Below are positions 1 to 9,003 of a stretch of 64,000 nt of DNA, piece by piece; within the stretch, counting starts at the first letter, position 1; the number at the start of each line of letters is the position of its first letter. Both the position numbers and the translations under genes were made by a program. The notes beneath the pieces were generated by a model. The model searched no databases and was not told the origin of the DNA. It was given only the letters and a program-made list of their open reading frames with translations. Origin of the DNA: Novosphingobium resinovorum (GTDB taxonomy: Bacteria; Pseudomonadota; Alphaproteobacteria; Sphingomonadales; Sphingomonadaceae); contig NZ_BSFC01000011.1 in the NCBI RefSeq assembly GCF_027922145.1, positions 124,001 through 188,000 on the forward strand, given 5' to 3'.

Positions 1-75
1 GTCGAGCACCGCCGACAGCGTCTCCAGCCGGGCGGCCAGCAGTTTGAGGGCGTTCTTCGTCTCGGCGGCGTCCAT
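1..75 (-). CDS. Hypothetical protein, N-terminal fragment
   Basis: An ATG at 75 is preceded by a clear ribosome binding site (GGAGGATTGC) and opens a frame that runs off the left edge of the window after 25 codons. The visible peptide starts MDAAETKNALKLLAARLETL and looks helical and amphipathic. It lies downstream of asd on the same strand, 68 bp after the asd stop, so it may be co-transcribed. Too little is visible to name a family, and I do not recognise it. Confidence 0.6.
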   Translation of the reverse strand, partial: MDAAETKNALKLLAARLETLSAVLD

Positions 76-143
76 GCAATCCTCCATCCCGGTGTCAGGT
101 GAAGGTTAGGTGGCTACCGCCGAGCCGATTGCAAGCGCGCGCC

Positions 144-1169
144 TCAGCCCTTCTTGAGGTGGCGGCGGCCCAGCAGTTCCGCGATCTGAACCGCATTGAG
201 CGCCGCGCCCTTGCGCAAGTTGTCCGACACGCACCACAGCGCCAGGCCGTTGTCCACGGTCGGGTCCTCGCGCACGCGGCTGACGTAGGTAGCGCCGTCA
301 CCCACCGCCTCGATCGGAGTGACGTATCCACCGTCCTCGCGCTTGTCGACGAGCATCACGCCCGGCGCCTCGCGCAGGATGTCCTGGGCTTCCTCGGCGC
401 TGATCTCGTTCTCGAACTCGATGTTCAGCGCTTCGGAGTGGCCGACGAAGACCGGCACGCGCACGCAGGTGGCCTGCACCTTGATCTTCGGGTCGAGGAT
501 CTTCTTGGTCTCGACCACCATCTTCCACTCTTCCTTGGTGGAACCGTCGTCGAGGAACACGTCGATGTGCGGGATCACGTTGAAGGCGATCTGCTTGGTG
601 AACTTGCGCGGCACGACCGGGTCGGCGACGAAGATCGCGCGGCTCTGCTCGAACAGTTCGTCCATGCCCGCCTTGCCCGCGCCGGACACCGACTGGTACG
701 TCGCGACGACGACGCGCTTGATCGTCGCCTTGTCGTGCAGCGGCTTGAGCGCGACGACCATCTGCGCAGTCGAGCAGTTGGGATTGGCGATGATGTTCTT
801 GGCCTTGTACCCGTCGATCGCCTCGGGGTTCACCTCGGGCACGATCAGCGGCACGTCGGGGTCCATGCGGTAGAGCGACGAGTTGTCGATGACCACGCAA
901 CCCTGCGAGGCCGCCTTGGGCGCATAGATCTTCGTCGCGTCCGAACCCGCGGCGAACAGCGCGATGTCCCACCCCGTGAAGTCGAAATGTTCCAGGTTCT
1001 TCACCTTGAGCATGCGGCCGGTATCGCCATACTCGACTTCGGTGCCCACAGAGCGCGAGGAAGCCACGGCGGCGATCTCGTCCGCCGGGAATTCGCGCTC
1101 GGCAAGGATGTTGAGTACTTCGCGGCCGACATTCCCCGTCGCACCGACGACGGCAACCCGGTAACCCAT
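144..1169 (-). CDS. asd: Aspartate-semialdehyde dehydrogenase
   Basis: Cytosolic enzyme reducing aspartyl phosphate to aspartate semialdehyde with NADPH, the branch point to lysine/diaminopimelate, threonine and methionine. The 341-residue length is normal for the family. The NADP-binding loop GATGNVG is at residues 9-15, and the catalytic cysteine is Cys132 in the NPNCSTAQ motif. A conserved HSEALN segment lies in the second half. The start MGYRVAVVGATG places the Rossmann strand at the very N-terminus, as usual. It is transcribed away from the DUF418 gene that precedes it on the same strand by about 100 bp. Identification is secure. Confidence 0.97.
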   Translation of the reverse strand: MGYRVAVVGATGNVGREVLNILAEREFPADEIAAVASSRSVGTEVEYGDTGRMLKVKNLEHFDFTGWDIALFAAGSDATKIYAPKAASQGCVVIDNSSLYRMDPDVPLIVPEVNPEAIDGYKAKNIIANPNCSTAQMVVALKPLHDKATIKRVVVATYQSVSGAGKAGMDELFEQSRAIFVADPVVPRKFTKQIAFNVIPHIDVFLDDGSTKEEWKMVVETKKILDPKIKVQATCVRVPVFVGHSEALNIEFENEISAEEAQDILREAPGVMLVDKREDGGYVTPIEAVGDGATYVSRVREDPTVDNGLALWCVSDNLRKGAALNAVQIAELLGRRHLKKG

Positions 1170-1275
1170 GGCAAATTCCCTTTAAAGGCGCCCGGGCAAG
1201 CGGACGCAGACACGCCGCGCGGGTTACCCGCCCACGCCCCTCAGGGCAAGCGCCGCAAGGCCGGAATGCAGGAAG

Positions 1276-2670
1276 TCACGCGGGCAATGGTCCCATAGGT
1301 GCGACAAGTCCTGCACCGGGCTCCTCGGCTCCGCGCGCCATGGAATCGCGGCGGCGGAATGGCTGACGCTTCCAGTAGGTCAGCGAACGCCAACTCCATT
1401 CAAGCGGCCCGCTCAGGAAAAAGCGAAGCCACACGTTGGCGAAAACCAGCATGGCCAGATCGATCACCGTGGCCGCCACCATCAGTTGCGCCCAGCCCAG
1501 CTTGTCCCACAAAGCGAGCCCCCAGGGCGCGAAGACGAACCACATCGCGGCGATGCTGGTCAGGATATAGATCGAGAACGCCATGCGCCCCGCTGCCTTG
1601 AAAGGCGAAAGCACGGTTCGGCCTGCAGCGGTCTTCATCAGCAGGTTGAACAGCCCGACATGCCCAAGCGTTACCGACAAGCGCGCGAATTCGGCCGAGA
1701 TCAGTCCCGGCGTCGGCCAGGGCGTGAACTTGAAGATTTCAACGACATCCCATGCCCTTAGCCCACAACCGATGGCATAGCCCGCCAGTGCCAGCCCCGC
1801 ATAGAAGCCCCCGGACCTGTCCCCCTGGATTACACCCCACTTAAACAGCGCCATGCCCAGACACATTGCCGGCGCAGCCTCCAGCACGGTAAAGAACAGC
1901 CCGTTTCCATCGCCGAACACCTTGTTCCAGATAAACCACGCGAACATCACGTATTGATGCGGCCATCCTTCCCGCGCCTTGCGTTCGGCGTCGATCGCGA
2001 TCTGGTCCTTCTTGCTTGGCGGCTTGGAGAGGTCGTGCTGGTCGACTTTTTCCTGCCAGGTCTCGAGCGTCTTCTTGTCTTCGGCCGACATTTTGGCGCC
2101 TGCGGCCTGTTTCTTTTGCAAGACCTCGACCTTGTGGATGCGCTCGACCCGCTCCTGCCAGGCGAAGACCCCGCTGACAGCCACGAAGGCGGCGAAAGCC
2201 ATGCCCATCGCCAGCAGCACCTTGGGTGAGGCCTTGCGGAACGGAAACAGCAGCAGCGCCGCCAGTCCGTAAGCCAGCAGAATATCGCCGACCCAGCCGA
2301 TCACGAAGATATCGATCAGCCCGAACAGGATGAGCAGCAGGTTGCGGCGATAGTAAAGGTCGGCCACCTGCACCGGATCGTCGGGCTTCATGGCCTTGGC
2401 AGTAAAGACCATCACCCCGGCGCCGAACAGCAGTTCGAAAAGCCCGCGTTGCGTACCGTCCCAGAAAATCTGGATAGTCGCCCAAGTCGTCTGGTCGGCC
2501 GCACTCCACGACAAGCGACGGAAATCGTGCATCCACGACGACACATTGGAGCCCATGAAAGGGATGTTCATGAACAGGATACCCAGGATCGCAATCCCGC
2601 GCAGCACGTCGATCGCGTCAATCCGCGCCCGTCCACGTACCGGACCGAATTGAGCCAATTCCCCCGCCAT
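1276..2670 (-). CDS. DUF418 domain membrane protein (YeiB-like)
   Basis: Multi-pass inner-membrane protein of 464 residues. The N-terminus ARIDAIDVLRGIAILGILFM matches the opening helix of DUF418/acyltransferase-3-like proteins, and about ten hydrophobic segments follow. A charged Lys/Glu-rich loop around residues 180-235 sits between helices and is probably soluble. A GTG 12 bp upstream would add four residues, but the ATG at 2670 has an AGGTGAGG ribosome binding site at good spacing, so I use it. Related proteins are suspected acyl or small-molecule carriers or transferases. The substrate is unknown here and the neighbours (asd, HEAT protein) give no clue. Confidence 0.85.
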   Translation of the reverse strand: MAGELAQFGPVRGRARIDAIDVLRGIAILGILFMNIPFMGSNVSSWMHDFRRLSWSAADQTTWATIQIFWDGTQRGLFELLFGAGVMVFTAKAMKPDDPVQVADLYYRRNLLLILFGLIDIFVIGWVGDILLAYGLAALLLFPFRKASPKVLLAMGMAFAAFVAVSGVFAWQERVERIHKVEVLQKKQAAGAKMSAEDKKTLETWQEKVDQHDLSKPPSKKDQIAIDAERKAREGWPHQYVMFAWFIWNKVFGDGNGLFFTVLEAAPAMCLGMALFKWGVIQGDRSGGFYAGLALAGYAIGCGLRAWDVVEIFKFTPWPTPGLISAEFARLSVTLGHVGLFNLLMKTAAGRTVLSPFKAAGRMAFSIYILTSIAAMWFVFAPWGLALWDKLGWAQLMVAATVIDLAMLVFANVWLRFFLSGPLEWSWRSLTYWKRQPFRRRDSMARGAEEPGAGLVAPMGPLPA

Positions 2671-2812
2671 GATTACCCTCACCTGTATTTATGATGAAGG
2701 TAATTGACGGCGATAATGACGTCAATCGAATGCATCCGACCAATTCATGACAATTACCGCCATGATGGAAGTACTTTCACTTCGGTTTTCGGAAAAATAT
2801 CAGGTGAACGTA

Positions 2813-3283
2813 TTAATTTGACTGGCAAAGGCATGCAGTAATCGCATCCTGCACCCATTCGTCGAGGAAGCCATCGTCCGACGGTCCGGCAAACTCGTAC
2901 AGATCGCTCAACAGCGACGGGTCCGCGACAATCCTCGCCGCTTCGAGCAAGGGCATGGAGACCTGCTCTCCCGCCAACTCCCGCGCCAGCAACGGCAATG
3001 CCGCAACGGGGTCGAGGCGCGCCAGCCCGAGAATGGCTTCGGCCCGCACCTCATAAGCCGGGTCGATCGAAGAGGCGATCAGGGCCTTGCGAATGCCGGG
3101 ACGATCCAGTTCAAGCTGCGAAAGCAGCATGACCGCCCAGTCACGATTGGCCGTGACGGCATCTTGCGTCATATAGATTAGACGCCCGAGGTTCGCCTCA
3201 CCGAACGGACCTTCGCCAAACGCGAGCTCGTCGGCGATTACAGCCTGTAGAAATTCGGAAGGCGGAAGATAACGCTCGGTCAT
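2813..3283 (-). CDS. HEAT-like repeat protein
   Basis: A 156-residue soluble protein without signal peptide. The stretch from about residue 50 to 140 reads as helical pairs (RKALIASSIDPAYEVRAEAI, GLARLDPVAALPLLARELAG), typical of HEAT/ARM-like repeats used for protein binding. It follows lon on the same strand with a 72-bp gap that contains a hairpin, so it may have its own promoter. Partner and function are unknown. Codon use and GC content match the neighbours, so it looks like a genuine gene. Confidence 0.75.
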   Translation of the reverse strand: MTERYLPPSEFLQAVIADELAFGEGPFGEANLGRLIYMTQDAVTANRDWAVMLLSQLELDRPGIRKALIASSIDPAYEVRAEAILGLARLDPVAALPLLARELAGEQVSMPLLEAARIVADPSLLSDLYEFAGPSDDGFLDEWVQDAITACLCQSN

Positions 3284-3320
3284 GCAGATGACCTCCCGGC
3301 ATATCGTCCAGCCGCAAGGC

Positions 3321-3347
3321 GTCGCCCCCCCAAGGAAGGGGAGCGAC
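3321..3347 (-). terminator. Hairpin after lon
   Basis: A GC-rich stem (GTCGCTCCCC on the minus strand pairing with GGGGGGGCGAC) begins 9 bp after the lon stop. No T-run follows, so it would be a weak intrinsic terminator, or a transcript 3'-end stabiliser, between lon and the HEAT-like gene. Confidence 0.35.
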
Positions 3348-3355
3348 GATCCAGG

Positions 3356-5809
<2,454 letters not shown>

Positions 5810-6127
5810 ATTCCCGCAGGATATGGGTGGTTTTGGCCACCTTGCAATCTTTTCGAGGCGAAAGGCCGTGGAAACCCGCCTGCTCGCTACAGGAAATTAC
5901 CCTCATCACGTTGCGAGGGCACCAGTAGCTGGGTCCGATTTCGAGTAATAGGGCGGCGATTCGTCACCGTTTCAGAGCTACGGGAAAAGGCGCGCGTCCT
6001 CTTCGACAGGCTCAGGGCGAGCGGACTTGGAGCAAACCACCGGACAGGCTTGGCACGAGATAAAAAAGCCCAGCCCGAACCACCGCTCAGGCTGAGCTTG
6101 TCGAAGCCCCGAAAAGGCAAACGCGCT
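5810..6127. other. Gap between lon and ybaB
   Basis: This 318-bp stretch separates the lon start from the ybaB stop, both on the minus strand. It must contain the lon promoter. I see no convincing coding frame. Its right half holds an inverted repeat (6001-6106, listed separately). Confidence 0.6.
6001..6106. repeat. Inverted repeat, family R4 (CTTCGACA type)
   Basis: The left arm at 6001-6024 begins CTTCGACAGGCTCAGG. The right arm at 6083-6106 is its reverse complement at 20 of 24 positions, and about 58 bp separate them. This CTTCGACARGCTCAG motif is familiar to me as a dispersed intergenic repeat of sphingomonads. A third arm-like copy lies inside dnaX at 8126-8150. Confidence 0.75.
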
Positions 6128-6463
6128 TTAGAACGGCAGCTTGAAGCCCGGCGGCAGGCCCATGCCCTGCTGCGCCTTGGCGAGTTCCTCGTTCGCCACC
6201 GAGTCGGCCTTGACGCGCGCGTCGTTGTAGGCGGCCGCGATCAGGTCTTCGAGGATCGGCTTTTCCGAGGCCACCATCAGGCTGTCGTCGATGGCCACGC
6301 CGATCACGCGGCCCTTCGCCGAACAGCGGATCTTGACGAGACCGCCGCCCGACAGCCCCTCGACCTCAAGCTGGTCGAGCTTGCCCTGGGTTTCGTTCAT
6401 CTGCTTCTGGATGGTCTCGGCGGCGGCTTGCGCGGCCTGGATCATCTCTTCCATCGACTTCAT
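6128..6463 (-). CDS. YbaB/EbfC family nucleoid-associated protein
   Basis: A 111-residue DNA-binding protein of the YbaB/EbfC family, which binds DNA as a dimer and contributes to nucleoid organisation. The N-terminal helix MKSMEEMIQAAQAAAETIQK and the core GLVKIRCSAKGRVIGVAIDDSL are characteristic. It follows the dnaX stop by 1 bp on the same strand. The dnaX-ybaB order is conserved in many bacteria and implies one transcript with translational coupling. The usual next gene, recR, is absent, and a repeat-bearing gap follows instead. Confidence 0.93.
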   Translation of the reverse strand: MKSMEEMIQAAQAAAETIQKQMNETQGKLDQLEVEGLSGGGLVKIRCSAKGRVIGVAIDDSLMVASEKPILEDLIAAAYNDARVKADSVANEELAKAQQGMGLPPGFKLPF

Positions 6464-6464
6464 C

Positions 6465-8381
6465 TCAACGTCTCCAATTGCGGCCGCCCCCGCCGATGGC
6501 GGCCTGGCGATCTTCCTGAATGAGTTCGGCGCCGGGGAATGCCGCCAGCGTCGCCTCGACCAATGGTGAGGTTCGCAGCGCCTCTGCGTCGGCAGTCTTC
6601 TTTACCTGATGCACTTCGACGAGGGTGGGCGCGCCTTCTCCAGCGACTTTCTCGACCTGCCAACGCTCGCCTGTGGCCGCCTGCAGACCGCCGCGCAGAA
6701 CCGCAACGATGTCCTCGTTGAAGCCCGGCGGCTGGGCATAGCGCAGCAGGCCCGGCGAAAGCTCGACCACCCGCACCTGCATGCGCATGGTGTTCGCGGC
6801 AGACATCTCACCCGCATGCTCGACGTCATCGACCAGAGCTTCCCAGCGCGGCGAGATCGCAGCCGGTGACATTGCGACAGGCGCGCCGGACGCGGCACTT
6901 CCCTGCTCGGCCACGGGAGCCGCAGGCGCGCGGGAGGCGATTTCCTCCAGCTTGCGGACCAGTGCGCCGGGATCGGGCATGTCGCTGGCGTGCATGATCC
7001 GCAGCAGGGCCATCTGCGCCGCGACGAGCGGATCGGGCGCGGACTTCACCTCATCATGCCCCTTGAGCAGCAGTTGCCACAGGCGATGGAGTTGCCCCGC
7101 CCGCAGCGACTTAGCCCAACCCTCGATCGCCTCGCGCTCCTCGGTGGAGTGCGCTTCGGCGCTGCCGCTGACTTGCGCCACGGCGACGCGGTGGGTCAGG
7201 TCCATGAGGCCGCGCATCAGCGCGATCGGCTCGACACCGAGCGCGAACTGGTGCGCGACGAGGTCGAGCAGGTCGCCGCCCTTGCCGTCCAGGATCGCGG
7301 CGATGAGCTTGCGCTGCACGCCCTTGTCGGAGAGGCCGAGCATGTCACGCACCTTGTCGGCGCGGACCTGGCCTTCGCCGTCGAGGTCGGCGTGAGCAAT
7401 CGCCTGGTCGAGAATCGAGAGGCCGTCGCGGACCGAACCCTCGGCGGCGGCGGCGACCATCGCGAGTGCCTCAGCCTCGGCCTCGACGCCTTCCTTCGCG
7501 CAGACGTGCGCGAAGTGGCCCGCCAGCATCGGCGCGGGGATACGGCGCAAGTCGAAGCGCTGGCAGCGCGACAGCACCGTGACCGGCAGCTTGTCCACTT
7601 CGGTGGTCGCGAAGAGGAACTTCACATGCGCCGGCGGTTCTTCGAGCGTCTTGAGCAGCGCATTGAACGCATTGCGCGAGAGCATGTGGACTTCGTCGAT
7701 GATGTAGATCTTGTAGCGCGCCGAGACGGCGGCATAGCGCACCGACTCGATGATCTCGCGCACGTCGTCGACGCCGGTGTGGCTGGCGGCGTCCATCTCG
7801 ATGACGTCGATATGGCGGCCCTCGGCGATGGCGACGCAGGGTTCGCACTGGCCGCAAGGGTCGATCGTCGGGCCGCCTTGCCCGTCCGGGCCGATGCAGT
7901 TGAGGGCCTTGGCGATGAGGCGCGCGGTCGAGGTCTTGCCGACCCCGCGCACGCCGGTCATCAGGAAGGCATGGGCCAGCCGGTCGCGCTTGATCGCGTT
8001 GGCGAGGGTCTGGACCATCGCCTCCTGCCCGATCAGTTCGGCAAAAGTCTGCGGGCGATACTTGCGTGCGAGCACGCGGTAGGGCTGCGAGGCGGTTCCG
8101 GCAGGAGTAGACTTGGCCGAAGGCGCTTCGACAGGCTTAGCCTGAGTAGGAACGGCGGCAGGTTCGGTTGCCTCGGCGAACATGGCGCTCTGCCCGGCTG
8201 CTTCGAGTTCGGCGGCGGAGGGTCGAGATTCGGGCTTTGGCTCCGGCGTCGCTTCCGGCTCAGGATCGCCGAACATCGACTGCTGCCCCGCGGCCTCCAG
8301 TTCGGCGGCATCGGGCTTGTCGTCAGCGTCGTCTTCGTCCCAGGGGGGCGTGTCGCCGAACATGTCGCGTGAATCGTCCAT
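6465..8381 (-). CDS. dnaX: DNA polymerase III subunit gamma/tau
   Basis: Clamp-loader ATPase of the replicative polymerase, 638 residues. The AAA+ core begins near residue 98 (YRVLARKYRPQTFAELIGQE). Walker A GVRGVGKTS is near 145, a zinc module with a CGQCEPC cluster lies around 165-185, and Walker B/sensor regions include IIDEVHMLSRNAFNALLKTL and the Arg-finger-like SRCQRF. The C-terminal 150 residues form the tau-like, polymerase-binding part. The first roughly 95 residues are an acidic, Pro-rich extension with a duplicated AAELEAAGQxxMF motif (24-39 and 55-70), followed by a stretch encoded by a dispersed repeat. I saw no A-rich slippery heptamer, so programmed frameshifting is not evident. 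Confidence 0.97.
   Translation of the reverse strand: MDDSRDMFGDTPPWDEDDADDKPDAAELEAAGQQSMFGDPEPEATPEPKPESRPSAAELEAAGQSAMFAEATEPAAVPTQAKPVEAPSAKSTPAGTASQPYRVLARKYRPQTFAELIGQEAMVQTLANAIKRDRLAHAFLMTGVRGVGKTSTARLIAKALNCIGPDGQGGPTIDPCGQCEPCVAIAEGRHIDVIEMDAASHTGVDDVREIIESVRYAAVSARYKIYIIDEVHMLSRNAFNALLKTLEEPPAHVKFLFATTEVDKLPVTVLSRCQRFDLRRIPAPMLAGHFAHVCAKEGVEAEAEALAMVAAAAEGSVRDGLSILDQAIAHADLDGEGQVRADKVRDMLGLSDKGVQRKLIAAILDGKGGDLLDLVAHQFALGVEPIALMRGLMDLTHRVAVAQVSGSAEAHSTEEREAIEGWAKSLRAGQLHRLWQLLLKGHDEVKSAPDPLVAAQMALLRIMHASDMPDPGALVRKLEEIASRAPAAPVAEQGSAASGAPVAMSPAAISPRWEALVDDVEHAGEMSAANTMRMQVRVVELSPGLLRYAQPPGFNEDIVAVLRGGLQAATGERWQVEKVAGEGAPTLVEVHQVKKTADAEALRTSPLVEATLAAFPGAELIQEDRQAAIGGGGRNWRR
8126..8150. 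repeat. R4-like repeat arm inside dnaX
   Basis: This 25-bp stretch starts CTTCGACAGGCTTAGCCTGA and matches the R4 right arm (read on the opposite strand) at 20 of 24 positions. It is in frame within dnaX and encodes residues 78-86 (PTQAKPVEA) of the disordered N-terminal extension. Confidence 0.6.
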
Positions 8382-8507
8382 CGTCGCTCAAACTAGGGGT
8401 TCGCGCCCGGGATGTCAGGAGGAAAGCGGCACGCTTATCGGCATGTTCCACAGCCTTCGCGTCCAGAAGGACACAAAGACGTGAAAATTCAGCGATGTAG
8501 AAAAATG

Positions 8508-8605
8508 AAGGAGCCGAACGACCCGCCGCAACCCGTTGTGGCTGCTTCCTTCCGGACCTGACCAAGTTGGCGGACGCAAACGCCCGTCCGACTCCCGGAG
8601 CGCCC
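8508..8605 (-). ncRNA. ffs: Small signal recognition particle RNA (4.5S-type)
   Basis: The minus strand carries the SRP RNA hallmark CAGGTCCGGAAGGAAGCAGC (8541-8560), the Ffh-binding internal loops with a GGAA tetraloop. Flanking strands pair as a long hairpin: GAGTCGGACG near the 5' end pairs with CGTTCGGCTC near the 3' end, allowing G-U pairs. Length is about 95-100 nt, as for alphaproteobacterial small SRP RNAs. It sits 127 bp upstream of dnaX on the same strand and just downstream of the NDUFS4-like gene. The ends are approximate. Confidence 0.93.
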
Positions 8606-8679
8606 TATGGCGATGGTTTGACGGGAATGCAAGCAGTTAGAACGACGTCGCCCCGGACATGGGCCGGGGCGATGGACGA

Positions 8680-8958
8680 TCAGCGGAAGTTGTCGGCGTA
8701 AGCCTGGATCTTGAGGCGGCGCGGCGGGGTGGTGTGGATCTCGGCCTCGATGCCGTACTTGTCGGCATAGGCCTTGGCCTCTTCCGAAGTCGGGAAGCGC
8801 AGGATGACCTGCTGCTGCGTGTCGCCCGAGCCGGCCCAACCCATAAGGGGATCGGGCTTCTTCGCCTCCGACGGTGTGAACTCGAGGGTCCACTGGTCGA
8901 GCAGCGCCTTGCCGGACTGCATGGCGTTCTTCGGGCGTTGATAAATGCGTGCGCTCAT
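8680..8958 (-). CDS. ETC complex I subunit (NDUFS4/AQDQ-like)
   Basis: A 92-residue protein of the ETC complex I subunit conserved region family, homologous to mitochondrial NDUFS4 (18-kDa/AQDQ). This is an accessory subunit of NADH:ubiquinone oxidoreductase in alphaproteobacteria. Recognisable segments are RIYQRPKNAMQSGKA at the N-terminus, DPLMGWAGSGDTQQQV, and LRFPTSEEAKAYADKYGIEA. It stands alone, away from any nuo operon, as is usual for this gene. The next gene downstream on the same strand is the SRP RNA. Confidence 0.93.
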   Translation of the reverse strand: MSARIYQRPKNAMQSGKALLDQWTLEFTPSEAKKPDPLMGWAGSGDTQQQVILRFPTSEEAKAYADKYGIEAEIHTTPPRRLKIQAYADNFR

Positions 8959-9003
8959 GAGCCAGCGCTTTGCCTCCGAATCGCTGCCGAAATCAAGCGC
9001 GAA

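Noticed and set aside
6465..8381. Programmed frameshift in dnaX to make gamma
   Set aside because: I found no A-rich slippery heptamer with a downstream hairpin in the expected region, so no second product is claimed.
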